Source: Diphasiastrum complanatum
Taxonomy: Eukaryota > Streptophyta > Lycopodiopsida > Lycopodiales > Lycopodiaceae
Direction of reading: 5' to 3'
NCBI GenBank assembly: GCA_029204225.1
Contig: CM055111.1
Location: forward strand, 7,195,365 to 7,259,364
DNA length: 64,000 bases
Made by a program: the position numbers and the translations under genes
Part shown: in pieces, positions 12,169 through 23,689 of the stretch
Numbering within the stretch: the first letter of the stretch is position 1
How the letters are laid out: each line of letters begins with the position of its first letter
The notes under the pieces: generated by a model
Told to the model about the DNA's origin: nothing
Database searches by the model: none
Seen by the model: only the letters and a program-made list of their open reading frames with translations

Positions 12169-12694
12169 GACGCAGGTCCATAACAACGAGTCATTGCGAG
12201 CCAATAAGACATTGACACGTGGCACCCAAAAGCCTATAACTCCATATCAGCGTTCCATCCTATAAAGAGACCGTCACCTCATGTTTCATGTTGTGTGCCC
12301 TTATGGGTACGTAACATTCCCTCCCCCTTTAAGAGTCTCCTCCTAATGGGAGCAAACCAGGGAAGTTCAATCTTAAATAGTCTTCTCTCTCCCAATTGTC
12401 CTCATCATCTGACTTGCCCTTCCAACGTGTAACGAGGAGAAAGCTTATGGCATTTTCCCATTCGAAGTACCTTTGAATCCTTAGGGATTGTAAGATAAGC
12501 TTGGTATTCATTCTCTCCTGGAGAATGAAGAGCTCTTCCACTGTTGGTCAGGTCAGGATGATTATCTAGGCCTCAAGATGTAGGTAGGCAAGCGTCGAGG
12601 GTAATGCTTGGTGGTATGGGACACCATGGCTTACAGGAGATCCGAGCTTGCTTGATGGTGGTCTATAGCTCCAGTAGCTCGAAGCATGATACCA
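12169..12694 (-). mobile_element. Ty3/gypsy internal-deletion fragment with LTR piece (minus strand)
   Basis: On the minus strand a primer-binding-like TGGTATCATGC (12694-12684) is followed by a short leader. Then comes a chromodomain tail (RWKGKSDDEDNWERED, about 12425-12375, and LRLNFPG), a stop, a polypurine tract (AAAGGGGGAGGGAA, about 12332-12318) and an LTR start TGTTACGT at 12316. The LTR piece runs to about 12169 and has a TATA-like CTTTATAGG near 12262. So a gypsy element that lost nearly all of gag-pol sits between two plus-strand gypsy pieces. The 5' LTR is absent and no target duplication was found. The primer site differs from the usual TGGTATCAGAGC, so that call is weaker than the chromodomain and PPT. 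Confidence 0.55.
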
Positions 12695-12699
12695 CTTGG

Positions 12700-13342
12700 T
12701 ATAGTGCATTCATGTTGATGTACCGATATCAACCTCGAGCCCCAATGGCAGTGGGACTCGAGAGAGAGCAGATACAAACTGTCAAGGATTTTCTCCAAGA
12801 CATGTTGGATGTTAAAGGCTGCTAAAGAGAATGTCCAACAGGTGAAAGTGTGATCTCGACATTATGCGGATAAAACCCATAGGGTAGTAGCCTTTAAGGA
12901 AGGAGATAAAATTTATTTGTGAGTTCTGGAGAAATCTGAAACTCTGCGGACAGGTAAGTGTCCGAACTTATCTCCTAGATATTGTGGACCATTTGCAGTA
13001 CTAAAGAGTGTTGGAAGCTCGGCTTATAAACTGGCTTTGCCAGAAGGGTCCAAGGTTCACCCAATGTTCCATGTCAGTAGACTGAAGAGAGTGCTCAAGG
13101 ACGGAGATCAAGTGATTTCCCACCAGGTACCCTTCAAGGAATTTAGGTCTTTGCCACATGAGTCAGAAGAAATTCTGGATACACGGGGACGTAGGTTGAG
13201 GCATACGATCTACAAGGAGTATCTCGTGAACTGGAAGGATCAGACAACCGAGGAGGCTACTTGGGAGTGAGCCAATGTTCTTCATAAAAGATATCCTACC
13301 TTCCTTGCCGAAGAAGCAACTTTTGAGGCTCAGAGCTTTTAA
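12700..13342 (+). pseudogene. Ty3/gypsy integrase C-terminus with chromodomain
   Basis: A second plus-strand gypsy piece. It begins with FMLMYRYQPRAPMAVGLE, which repeats the protein region reached at the end of the 9885-12168 relic (LMYGFQLRSPVSVGLQ there), so it comes from a different copy. It continues with FLQDMLD, KEGDKIYL, SPRYCGPFAVL, then LPEGSKVHPMFHVSRLK. It ends in a chromodomain (about 13185-13270: ILDTRGRRLRH, YLVNWKDQTTEEATWE). The chromodomain marks it as a chromovirus; in that group the domain helps target integration to chromatin. Several stops interrupt it, including one right after ATWE. A polypurine tract and LTR start follow. Confidence 0.85.
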
Positions 13343-13980
13343 GGGAGCCCGGGGGAAGCGTGTTAGGGCATCATTAGTACCGTAAGGAGTAGCCTTCCAT
13401 GCTAGGTGGGACCCGGCCCGTTGTCTTTACTTGTTAGGAGGATTTCAGGGGACGTGGCTAGTTGACCCGCAATGCTACCAGTTATATTGGTAGCCAAGGG
13501 TTTAGGTACAAAATTAAGGTCACTTAGTATCCTGAGTCTAGTAATGGGTCCAGTGGGGTCTGAGGGGTTAGTGGGTACAGGTGACTACCTAGCCACGTGG
13601 GCAAGCCCGGGTTAGCAAGTGCTAAGTGGCAAGCGCATGGAGTGGCCAACTAGGTAGGTACCCAGCCCTTTGGGACTAAGAGTGTGTGGGAGGAGGGTCG
13701 AGCTACTCAGTTCCAGTTTTTCCCTTTGCATCCTAACTTTCTCCCTCTAGCATGTTCTTGGAGAAGGCTATTGGCCTTACAATTCGACATCTTGACTGTG
13801 AAGAATTTTCTTTTGAGATGCAACTTGGAAGTCACGTCCCTCACATCATATAGTGAGCTCAGGATGTCCCATAGGGTATGGGTTTCTAGAGAAAGTGGAC
13901 ATTTTGTTTTTATGAGGTTTGGAAGGGAAGGCCAGAGACCAGCAGTGTGGAGGGAAGTGGTGACGAAGGAGGTTGTGACT
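13343..13980 (+). mobile_element. gypsy polypurine tract and putative 3' LTR
   Basis: AAGGGAGCCCGGGGGAAGCG (13341-13360) is a purine-rich tract directly before TGTTAGGG at 13361, the expected arrangement of PPT and 3' LTR for the chromovirus piece upstream. The LTR end is not visible. Sequence turns into LINE on the other strand at about 13981, which suggests truncation there. Confidence 0.55.
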
Positions 13981-14829
13981 CTAATGGACTTTCATGTGGG
14001 AAAGAGACTCTTGATAGAGCGGTCTACATAGAGGCCAGCAAGATAGGCCATTGTAAATGGCTAGCTCATGAGCTTCTCCTAGCTGCAGAAAGTACTCTCC
14101 ATATGTAGTAATAGGTCCCAAACTATCGTCAAATGTCCTGATAACTCCTAACCTGTCTCTATCAAGGACCCGTAAGCGAATATGATCAATAATATCATGG
14201 AAATCCGATTGTCGTGAGGCTATCTTGGCATTGAAATCACCAGTGAGAAATATATGTCTGCACTCTACATATTTGACAACATCCATAGAAAGATCCAAAA
14301 AAGGTGAACTAGTACTATCAGCAAAGGAAGAGGACTCTGAAGGAAAGTAACAGGCTGCAATGAATAGGTCTTTGTCCAAGCCGATGTCGTGTCTATCAAT
14401 ATAGAGCCAAATATGACGTGCATGCTCACCATGTCTAACGAACTCCATGATAGGACACAGGGACTCCATGTATAAGCAAGCAACTCCACCTGAGCCTCTC
14501 CTGGTCATGGATCCAGTCTCGGGCCTGTATACTGAATCCCATCTGTATCTCGGAAAGGTAGGAAGACCTCTCTCCTGGCTCTCGTGCGTCCCCACAATAA
14601 AACTTGTAAAATCTCCAACTGCCGACAATGAATGGATGCCATTACAATTCCACACCCCAATTTGTAGGCAGTGTGGGTGGGGCCCCGACTCTCTATTTTT
14701 GGGAGTTGTTGGATACATGATCAACATATCGGACCTAGCCAAAAGAATCACTCGTCTACCCGACGTCTTAGCCACTTGGAAGGCTTTATTCCTTTCTTCC
14801 ACTTGGATATAGTTAAGGTCATCATTCAT
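13981..14829 (-). pseudogene. L1-like LINE endonuclease domain (ORF2 N-terminus)
   Basis: A 282-residue open frame matches the apurinic/apyrimidinic-type endonuclease that starts ORF2 of L1-like non-LTR retrotransposons. Visible landmarks are GVWNCNGIHSL (metal-binding Asn region), GTHES, SVYRPETGSM with RRGSGGVACLY, then LFIAACYFPSES and the conserved HIFLTGDFNAKI. The enzyme nicks target DNA to prime reverse transcription. The frame is open throughout, but RT is missing because the sequence is cut at about 13980 by gypsy LTR sequence. Upstream on the same strand lies an ORF1-like region. It may be the same family as the LINE in intron 5 of the DCP5 gene, but the two pieces do not overlap, so this cannot be tested here. 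Confidence 0.85.
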
Positions 14830-15545
14830 GTAGATATGAGTGCCATGTAGTTTAGCTCAGCATCATAAGGCTTCCCTATGAGTATCAAGTGAATCAAAGC
14901 AAATTAGCAAGGTGGCATTATCACTCGTGGTTCTCCAAGCTGAATCCAAAACTTCGGTATTAGTGTAGTCTCAAGGAAATGCTTTGCCTCTTCATGTGCA
15001 TTTTGGTTGTCTGTAATGTCGCGCACTCTAATGTTGAGAGATTTATGTGCTCAAGACTTTTCTTAAGAAAGAGTACCTGGAATAACGGATGAAATGGGGG
15101 CACCTATCTTACTACCTTTTTCCAACATTGTTGCCAAAGAGAGGGTTTCCTTGCTGAGTGATCTTGGACTCCAGTTCTTGAATCTTTGTTGTAGTGTGAG
15201 ATGGGGAGCCCTGCTTCTCTTGTAAAAAAAATATTCGCTTTCAAGAGATTGACTTTTTCCTCTCTAGGGCCCTTCTATGTTATAAGCTTCTTTAGTGACT
15301 TTGTAAGAAGCCCCGCTTCACTTCTCAATCCCTTGAATTCTTTCCTGAATTCCTCCATAAACTGCCAGATAGGAATGAATCAATCTTCGACCTTAGAACT
15401 GTTGTAAATTTTGCATCTAGCAAACAGTTAGGAGTGATTTGAGCAAAACCGGAGCGCTTAGTCTCAGAGGGCTGCTATGTAGCAGCATCAGCAAGCTGCT
15501 GATGCGTAGCAGTAGCAGTATGCGAGGTGGAGGTGTACTTATATT
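14830..15545 (-). pseudogene. LINE ORF1-like region, degenerate
   Basis: Upstream of the endonuclease on the minus strand, broken frames carry an IRVRDITDNQNAHEEA-like stretch (about 15035-14985). Further upstream is a Lys/Glu/Leu-rich stretch that could form a coiled coil (about 15410-15180). Coiled coil followed by a nucleic-acid-binding region is the usual ORF1 order. Several stops and frameshifts are present. The call rests mostly on position next to the endonuclease. Confidence 0.5.
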
Positions 15546-18050
15546 CTTTCCTCAGTGTGGACACTTGGACTTGTAAATTGTAAATATTAAAATGGCTTAC
15601 ACCAACCTATGGTGTTTTGTAAGAAAATGTAAATAGCAGGTTTTTGGTAGCTTGTTGTCCTGCTTATATTTTTGGTATAGGGTACTGGTCTTAATTTAGA
15701 GGCTGCTGGACTGACCTCCTAAAAAGTAGGAGTTGACCGGTCAACAAGACATGTGTCATATGCTCATTGGGACACTTGGTCCAGTGCATGAGTGGCAACG
15801 GTCCTCCTCCTCGCTTGCCAATGTGCAAACCACAAGCATTCATAACAAGACAATGTTTCTGCTCATTCACAACCAAATACAAAAAGCAAAAAGCAAAACA
15901 CTCACCCTCCTCACAAAGACCACGCTCTCAAACACCCTTACAACCCACTCCTCTAATATCTCTTCTCTCTCACACAACCCAACCTTCAATTCTCTCCCTT
16001 CCAACCTTAACACACGTCTTTGAACAATACATTAGCATCCAACAATCAAGGAGTGCAAGCATAGCTTTATCAACCATCACAATGTCACCCAATAAGGAAA
16101 CTCTCAACTTCCCAACAATCACCAAGTTATGTCATCTTTCACTTTTTTATACAGGGAGAGGGCTCCTCTTTATACTCAAACCCCAATGGTCCCCCTTCAC
16201 AATGCAAGCTTGTCATTCTTCATGCTTTTCATGCCCTTCAAGCCCTTCTTGCCATTTCAAATCCTTTTCCCATTGCCAATATTTCTGTTTGCACTGTCTT
16301 TTGCGGCACTCATGACTTGGGATTTCTTTGGTAGACCGGTTTCCCTACAAAACACTCGATAATTATGTATTAGCAAAAAGTGACAAAGTACATGGCGAAA
16401 CTTTAGCATGGTCATGCCGACTATCTTTTACAACTGGCTAATTTTAAAAGCCACAAAATATCTATATCGGCCATTTCTAAGACCGCAAAATTTTCCCTAG
16501 CCACTTTTAGGGCTGGCTATCTATAGGCAATTTTGTGCCATATTTACCATTAACAGTGGGGTCTTACATGCTGGTTTTTACAAAATTGTGAAATTGCTCT
16601 AAAAATAGCCCGATTTTTCATGCAAAAATATCGGCTAACATTGGCGACTTCACTAGGGAGTGTGGTCCCCACACGGATGGACTCAGAATGGCTCATCTAG
16701 TATAGTGGGCTCAGCACCCTTGTTGGGTGATGCTAACCACAGTGATCTAGTGTGGTGTCTTCAACGGCTACCTACCCAAAGGCCATCGATTTAGCCTGTA
16801 TGATCCATCTGCAACATGATTGGCTTTAAGTGCAACATCTTCGAATAATTTGGTGCCTTCGTACCTACAGTAAAACCCACACGAGATCTAAATGGCAAAT
16901 GCTCCCAATCCCATCAGATTTTAAGGCAGTTCCCTCTTTTTAGACCCATGCATGGAGGGATATGCAAATGCAAATCTCAAAATTGGTGGTGGGATTATAT
17001 GGATGCAAGTCATCAATAATGTGTCTAATATTGTCCCATCGGTGTGTGTGTGTGTGTGTGTGAATGCGATCTATCAATTTCAAAGAGAGATGATTGATAA
17101 GGTCTATGTGATCTCAAAACCATTCGTAATGTGGGTAATTCAATGTCTAAATCTTATACTTGAATCTTGTCTAATGATACTGATGCATATAACTACAAGA
17201 TCTATGAAATCTATAATGCACATCAAGAAGTTTCAATCATGTTGATGATCATAGATCCACTCATGATATCATTGTACCTCTCAAATAACAAGCTTCATCA
17301 TAATGGATCTCCATATGAATATTTCAATTGTAAGTTGTTAGGATATTTTGATTGAATCTAAATTGTGTGATCCACTAATTGATGTCCACTATGAATGAGA
17401 TCTATGAATGGAATCTGAATAATGAGCTTGAGGAGATCTAGCTGCATTTGAACTTGCCTCAATCAAGTATTGCGAGGAAAGATGTCGAACCTCACAAATG
17501 GTTATAGATCCGATTTGGAGCCATCAAGCATCATCAAACTGATATAGGTCTCACTTTTTCTTTTTTTTTCCAAGTGTCTTATCAATTGGGTAGAGGAATC
17601 ACTCCCCTCCCTGTTGCACTGTTTTCGTTCCCAAATTTTTCCTCTCTTTAGAGTATGTGTGGAGTGTATGGATAAGAATGCATTCATTCAACATTGCAAT
17701 CAGTTGGTCCAATCACGTCATGGCTATATGATGCAAGTGTAGGGGTAGTGGGTGCAAATGACTTTGACTTCTAAATCATCATATTTCTGCACTTCAACAA
17801 GGGTTCATGCATACAACAACAAACATCATTTCTAGGAATAATTTTGATTTGCCTCTTTTATTTTTTATAACATACAGAATGGAAAAGAAATTCACCAAAC
17901 AACAAGATTAACAAAGTAGGAAAATGAACAAATGAAAATAAAACATAGACTTCCTATTTTCTCTTATCCCATAGGTAAAATCAAGGATAAGAGTATAGTC
18001 GATCATCATATCGACTACCCCACATCGACCTTGTTATTTGGATATTCATC
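15546..18050. other. intergenic, no gene recognised
   Basis: Short Ser/Pro/His-rich open frames between 15730 and 16360 reflect CT/CA-rich composition and have no recognisable domain. A degenerate phrase of the type TTAGGGCTGGCTA/AACTGGCTAATTTTAAAAGCC recurs around 16420-16540. Otherwise nothing is identified. Confidence 0.45.
17042..17062. repeat. (GT)n short microsatellite
   Basis: About ten uninterrupted GT units. Confidence 0.9.
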
Positions 18051-18338
18051 TTATGTTATAGGTCTATCATGATATATTGAATAGGAGGCTAAATTATTCA
18101 GATCTCTCAAATGATGTGAGTGATTTTGGTGTATGTTTTGGTTCCATGGTAGAAATGGAAGGTTTGCATTTGTAGCCTGAAATATCCTTTCCATATCATA
18201 GGGTTCATTCCCGTTATTTATATCCATGATTGGAGGTATAGTATTCTCGATCTCCTCTCTGAATTCTGATTCAGCCCCTTCGTTCTCGATATTTTCTTTA
18301 GAGGCATAGCCTGGCATGCCCTCTTCCCAATGGAGCAT
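18051..18338 (-). pseudogene. unrecognised acidic ORF
   Basis: A 95-residue open frame, acidic in its first half (repeated Glu and Asn, for example ENIENEGAESEFREE) and ending in a His/Asn-rich part. There is no motif I recognise, no good context for a host gene and no splice-linked neighbours. Nearby elements make a retrotransposon gag-type remnant possible. A chance ORF is not excluded. Confidence 0.25.
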
Positions 18339-18529
18339 ATTAGTTAATACCTCTTAGGTCTCTTGGATATAGTTTTTGTACCCATCCTCGTTGGTGTTTA
18401 TCGATGTACTCTTTCTCACGACATTCTTATGATTCTCGAATAGGTAGTGTTAAGCTTTTTGGCGGAGAAATCAGGCGTGAAAACGGATGAGAGGCTATAA
18501 CTTTCAAATCTGTCCAAACCAACCTTCGC

Positions 18530-18900
18530 AGACCTGGCAATATCTTCTACCACATCAGTAGAAGCTATTGTACTTTTTGCGAGAGTTAGTTCTCAGCCAT
18601 TTTGCCAAAATAGCCAAAAAAAACAACCAAAAAAATAAAAAAGACTATAAAAATTTAAAAAGTACTACTAAGTATCCTTCGTAGAGCTCTCTAAAGTTCC
18701 ATCTTACTGAGACTAGAACACAGAGAAGTCTGCAAGAGTTCCTTGCATAGTAAGACCCTCTGCGAAGGTTCCCAAGATCCAGAATAGCAAAATCTAAGAC
18801 AAAACCCTCGCAGACATCAAAATTTCAAATTTTTGTAGGAACTAACCTTCGCAGAAGCTTCTGAAGTTCCATCTCAGTGAGACAAGGACATAGAAGAGCC
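18530..18900. repeat. irregular copies of a TTCGCAGA / TGCGAGAGTT phrase
   Basis: Phrases such as ACCTTCGCAGAC, TGCGAGAGTTAGTT and CCTCGCAGACATC occur many times in this interval, sometimes as near-complements of one another. They lead into the regular 152-bp array. Confidence 0.55.
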
Positions 18901-19325
18901 TGCGAGAGTTAGTTTGAGTTATTGATTATTCTATGAGGTAAAAAGTGATTATGAACCGTCATATACAACAATAACTCTTGCACCACTGAGAAGTAACCTT
19001 CGCAAACCATCCCATTGTCTTTAGAATGTCATTTTCTATCAGTGATGAAGTCTGCGAGAGTTAGTTTGAGATATTGAATATTTTGTGAGCCAAAAAGTGA
19101 TTTTGAACCCTTGCAAACATCAATAACTCTCGCACCATTGAGAAGTAACCTTCACAAACCATCTCATTCTCTTTAAAATGTTGTTTTCCATCAGTGATGA
19201 AGTTTGCGAGAGTTAGTTTCCAATATTGAATGATCTGTAAGGAAACAAGTGAATTTTTTATCTAGAGGACCTTTGCAGACATCAATAATCTTTGCATCTG
19301 CAAGAGTTAACCTTCACAGGTTTGA
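18901..19325. repeat. 152-bp tandem repeat, about 2.8 units
   Basis: TGCGAGAGTTAGTT occurs at 18901, 19053 and 19205, an exact 152-bp step twice. Within each unit the order is TGCGAGAGTTAGTT, a variable AAAAAGTGATT segment, CATCAATAACTCTCGCACC, GAGAAGTAACCTTC and CAGTGATGAAG. The array lies about 300 bp before a primer-binding site, so it may be part of the U3 region of the copia 5' LTR. Confidence 0.85.
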
Positions 19326-19633
19326 CATAAGTTAGATCTCTGACCCAAATCCAACTACTATGTACATTGAGTTTTTGTGATCCAAATGAAACCAAATCAA
19401 TTTCTACTTGTTTCTCAGGTTGATGGCCGTACTACAGCCTGTAGTACACGTGTGGACTCGAAGTTGGATCTTTGATCTTGTTTATTGATTATCCATACTT
19501 GTTATGTGTCAAATTGCCAATCTAGATCAGCATTTATTGTCTAGTTTTTTGATGCATTGTTAAGCAAGCACATAATCTCTCTTGTGGATCTTCTAAGATC
19601 CATTTTTGGTCCTCAAAGTATTGTACTTTCACA

Positions 19634-19647
19634 TGGTATCAGAGCCA
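19634..19647 (+). promoter_or_regulatory. copia primer-binding site (initiator tRNA-Met type)
   Basis: TGGTATCAGAGCCA is the usual plant retrotransposon primer site, complementary to the 3' end of initiator methionine tRNA. It directly follows ...TTTCACA, so the 5' LTR probably ends at 19633. The gag ORF starts about 730 bp downstream. Confidence 0.85.
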
Positions 19648-20079
19648 AGTACAAGGGCTTTGATCTTAGACCCATTCAAATCCACTTTTAGCAGTTTTGT
19701 ATGCAAAAAACTAGTCTTGTGAGGGCAAGTTTGGTGCTAAGTTTTGGTGGTAGGAATTGATCCCAAACTTCTTTAGGATCAAATTCTGTACTATTCCCAT
19801 GTGTGGGCACTTTTGAACCAGCATTAAATGCACTACATTCATTTGGTCATTGTAAATTCAATTTGTGAACTGTTGGTGTAGTTTTTGGTGGAAATACTAG
19901 GATAATCTACCAAGATCATTAGCCATTGACTAGATTTGAATTTGGTTCATCTAGGCTGAATTCAAGTCCTATTAAGGTTAAAAACGGGTCTTTAAAGTAC
20001 ACCAAGAAGGAAGGAAGAGATTCAGTCATTTTTTGTCCAAAAATAGCCAAAATTGGCAAGATTTGATTGTAAGTAGATT

Positions 20080-20341
20080 TCACATCATCTTATCTTCATT
20101 CCATCTTTGTGAGAGAGTGCTAGAACTGAGATTATAAGTCCATTTGTTGGATTAGAAATCTAATTTGAGTGAAACACTACAAGAGAAAGACCTTAGTGAG
20201 TTTCTAGTTTTCACTTCATCTTATCTTCATTCCAGCTTTGCGATGGAGTGATAGAACTATGATTATAAGTCCATTTGTTGGATTAGAAATCAAATTTGAG
20301 TGAAAGACTGCAAGTGTGAGACCTTTGTGAGTTTCAAGTCA
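20080..20341 (+). repeat. 131-bp tandem duplication in the copia leader
   Basis: TCACATCATCTTATCTTCAT at 20080 and TCACTTCATCTTATCTTCAT at 20211 begin two adjacent copies that agree across CCATTTGTTGGATTAGAAAT and the following GAGTGAAA segment. It lies in the untranslated leader between the primer site and gag. Confidence 0.85.
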
Positions 20342-20379
20342 ATCAAATCTATTTCTTGTTTGTAGATGTCATTAGTAAG

Positions 20380-21864
20380 ATGGGATCTGCTAGAGCATAC
20401 CTTCTAGAAGCTAGTGAGAGATTGAATTCTACAAATTTTGCTATTTGGAAGGTTAGGATGGAGTCACTCTTGGTGCTCCAAGACCTTTATGAATTCTTGA
20501 TTGAAGATGAAGATGAACCTCTAGGTGCATAGGAGTTAGCTAGATACAAGAAGAAATCTAGGCTTGCACTTCATTGTGTGAAGATGAATGTGAGCAATGA
20601 TTTGTTGAGAGAAGTATCAGCATGTACTAGTGCTAAAGAGGCTTGGGAGTATTTAAAATCAATCTATGAATCTAGTAACACTTCAAGAGTACTCATGCTT
20701 AGAAATCAGATTTTGCAAAGCATGAGGAGAAGTGAGGAGAGTGCACAGAATTATGTACTTAGAATCAAGTCTCTAAATAGGGAGTTGACTTCCATTGGAG
20801 AGAAGATTCATGATGGAGAGCTTGTACAAATTGTCCTTAATGGTATAGGAGATGACTTTGCAAATTTGGTCCAAAGTTTTGTCATCCAAGACACTTTGCC
20901 AACTATAGAAAAACTTCACAATGTATTAGTTGCTGAAGAGTGTAGGATGCTCCATGCAAAATCTAGGATGAGTTTTTTGTCTTTGCAGAATGGTGATGAG
21001 AAAGCCAATTTCTCATTCAAGGGCAAAAAGAAGACCAATGGAAAGAAGAAGTATCCAAAGGAGGCCAAAGAAGAGGATGATGCATCAAGCTCAAAGGACA
21101 AGTCAAAGCAAAAATGCTTCTTTTGTGGAAAGAAGGGGCATTATGAATCCGAATGCTACAAGAGTCTAAGAGCAAAAGAGGAGGAGGACAAACAAGGGAA
21201 TCTTGCATATGAAGAAGATGGAGATGAGGAGATCTCATCTTTGATGGCATCTACATCCACTCCAACAAAAAAAAGCAACTCAAAGGACACTTGGTGGATT
21301 GATAGTGGGGCTAGCTCCCACATGACTTTCCAAAAGGACACATTCTCAACCTTACACTCTTTCAATGGTGCTAATAAATTTGTTTCTTTAGCAAATAATC
21401 AAGAATGTAAGATAGATGGTATTGGTACCATCTCATTAAGTCTAGGATCTAGCAAAAGGATGGATCTAGACAATGTCCTTTTTGTACCATCAATTAAAAA
21501 AGAGCTTGCTTAGTGTTGGACAACTAATGGATGATGGTTTAGATGTTCACTTCAAGCATGGAGTTTGTTCCATCACGAAGAATGAAATTGCGTAGCAAAT
21601 GGTGTTAAACAAGATAGTTTGTTTAAGTTGGATGCTAAAATTGCTATGGCAAAAGAGGAAATCATTCATTCAAATGTACACTCTTTTTCTCATGTACCAA
21701 GTAGTGATGATAAGATGCATGAAACATTCTTAGATGTTTATACAAGAGATGCTTGGATCCATCTAGTATCTTGTGTGAATGAAAGTGAAATCAACAACCT
21801 TGGTGTCAATGATCTTGCAAGGATTGAGGAGGAGCAACAACATGATGGAGATGTGCATTTGTAA
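20380..21864 (+). pseudogene. Ty1/copia gag-protease, nearly intact, pol deleted
   Basis: ATG at 20380 opens gag (MGSARAYLLEASERLNSTNF). One in-frame stop at 20530-20532 interrupts an otherwise continuous frame to 21513. Domains in order: the N-terminal gag region; a UBN2 core (EVSACTSAKEAWEYLKSIYE, then RVLMLRNQIL); a Lys-rich linker; a perfect CCHC knuckle CFFCGKKGHYESEC (about 21115-21156); an acidic stretch; and an aspartic protease with intact catalytic WWIDSGASSHMTF (about 21292-21330). After a frameshift near 21510 the protease C-terminus continues (SVGQLMDDGLDVHFKHG). A last open stretch to 21864 is unrecognised. Integrase, RT and RNase H are absent. With the LTR end and primer site upstream, this is the 5' half of an element with a deleted pol. 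It is among the best-preserved coding relics here, so it is probably fairly young. Confidence 0.88.
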
Positions 21865-22699
21865 TCCATCTGAACACATTTTTATGTAAGTTTGAAAGTA
21901 TGATATCGCGAGTTCCTCAGGCATCAAAGACATTCATCGTCTGATCAGATACTCAAGAGTCATAGACGTCCGTGTTCTGGTCAGAGTGAGTATACAAGCG
22001 TGATCAAACAGCAAATGAAAGTGCATTCAATCACAACATGCATTCATCTATGTAGTACACAGATAAAAGCAAACCGCTGCTATATTACACTGAAGCACAA
22101 TACAAATAGCAATTACAACCAAGATTGATAGCATAATTGGGAGGCTTAAATAATGCGTCTCATGGATGGAGCAACATGCAATCTGTGCTTGGATGATCTA
22201 TTTATAGATTTCATCTGTGTATTAATTACAATAAATGATTGTCACCTAATTAGGTAAGTCATTTGTACTTGGAAGTATATGGCTTCTATGACAACTGTAC
22301 ATAGTGTATACTGTCAACCCATAGGGAATATTGACGTGGACAAGGGCATTGCAAATTTTCTCACTTCGCTATATAACAGAAGTGGCTTTCTCTCACTTCG
22401 CACTCTTAAACAGACAAAGGTGCCCTTAAAAAGACGAAGGTATCTTTGAAACAGTTCAACATAAAAAATAGATAACCTTCGGAAATTTCCTCTCTCTTTG
22501 CGAAACTTTTGCGAACAAAGTTGAAGGTGTTAGAAATTATTTGCACTTTTGAACTGCCACAAACATAGTTTATTTCTGCAAACTGTTTCGAAAATAATGT
22601 AAATCTACAGACTTGTTCTAAATGCAAGTTTTGTGGAAGTCCTTGAAGATGTCCAAGTCTTCAATGACTTCAAGTTATTAAACTTAACATTTGAACTTG
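21865..22699. other. no gene recognised
   Basis: AT-rich sequence with no recognisable protein. Phrases such as TCTCACTTCG and AGACAAAGGT/AGACGAAGGT recur at 22350-22440. It may be transposon leader or LTR sequence, but no boundary is visible. Confidence 0.4.
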
Positions 22700-23590
22700 A
22701 AATTATAATGGGATTAATTACCCTTTGTTGGCGATCAGCCAGAAGTCCGTAGTAGACGTTCTTCAAGTAATTGGCTCTCTAAGTTATCATTCACCAAGGA
22801 GGCAACTGTGGGCTTAATTTCAAACAAATATCAGTACCTCCAAGAAGTTAAACAAAAGATCTACTGATTTACAACATAAATTCACACAAAAAATGAAAAT
22901 TAAATGGTCAAAAATTGAATCAAAACTTTTTGAAAATTGAAAAATCAAGAAAACTAGAACAAGAAACTCTACCAAACTTAACCAAATCCATCAAATCTGA
23001 TGGTAAAAAGGGTCTAATGCTCTAATACCAAAGTTGTTATGTTCCAATCTTAGCATTCAATCATCTAATCCATTCATTAAACATCAAATTGACATGAAAG
23101 TGTAAGAAATCAAGAAACTAGTCAAAATTCAAGGAGATAGCTAAATGTAACAAAACTTTACCAAAATAGGTAAAGATAGAATCCATTATTCATTATTATT
23201 AATCATTCACAAGATTATGCCTTAAACTAGAGCATGATCATAGCTCTCATGTGATTGTAGGCACGTCAACCATCAATACTATCAAGATAGCTCTCAAAGA
23301 GAAGCTTCAAGGTTACCGAAGTTCAAAAATTATAAAAGTAGAATAGCCTCCAAATTAGCATGATTTTCTCTATTTATAGTGGGCCTTTAGTGCCTCTAAT
23401 TAACATTTGGAGTCTTATTACCTTAATTTGGGCCTTACAACCATTATTATTATTTTCACCAATACAAACATGGTGTAGTTGTTTGTGCCTTTTTATTAAC
23501 AGTTCTAATCTAGTTTAGCTCCATGGCTATTTTTGGTAGTTCATTAGTAAGCTCATGGTCCAATTACATACAGCACATGACAAAACATTG
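22700..23590 (-). mobile_element. 5' end of a minus-strand LTR retrotransposon: LTR, primer site, leader
   Basis: On the minus strand the sequence reads ...CATAACA, a short spacer, then TGGTATTAGAGC (23030-23019), a one-base variant of the tRNA-Met primer site. The LTR would occupy 23035 upward, starting TGTTATG on the plus strand. A minus-strand TATA box CTATAAATAG near 23380-23370 fits an LTR promoter. The far LTR end is unclear; about 23590 is a guess. A leader-like stretch follows to about 22700, with no gag. No target duplication was found. Confidence 0.5.
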
Positions 23591-23689
23591 ATGAGATCTT
23601 GTTGGATCTAGATCATATGTTTGAGAGGGAGTTTGTAGAGGTTCAGATCTGAAGATATTCACATCTTTGATATCTTTGATGATCAAGAG

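Noticed and set aside
15733-16362. 182-residue and overlapping ORFs rich in Ser, His and Pro
   Set aside because: No domain, no splice context, and three overlapping frames are open at once, as expected from biased CT/CA-rich composition.
18901-19325. Possible CRISPR-like array
   Set aside because: Units are 152 bp long and similar throughout, without short conserved repeats separated by unique spacers, and the genome is a plant.
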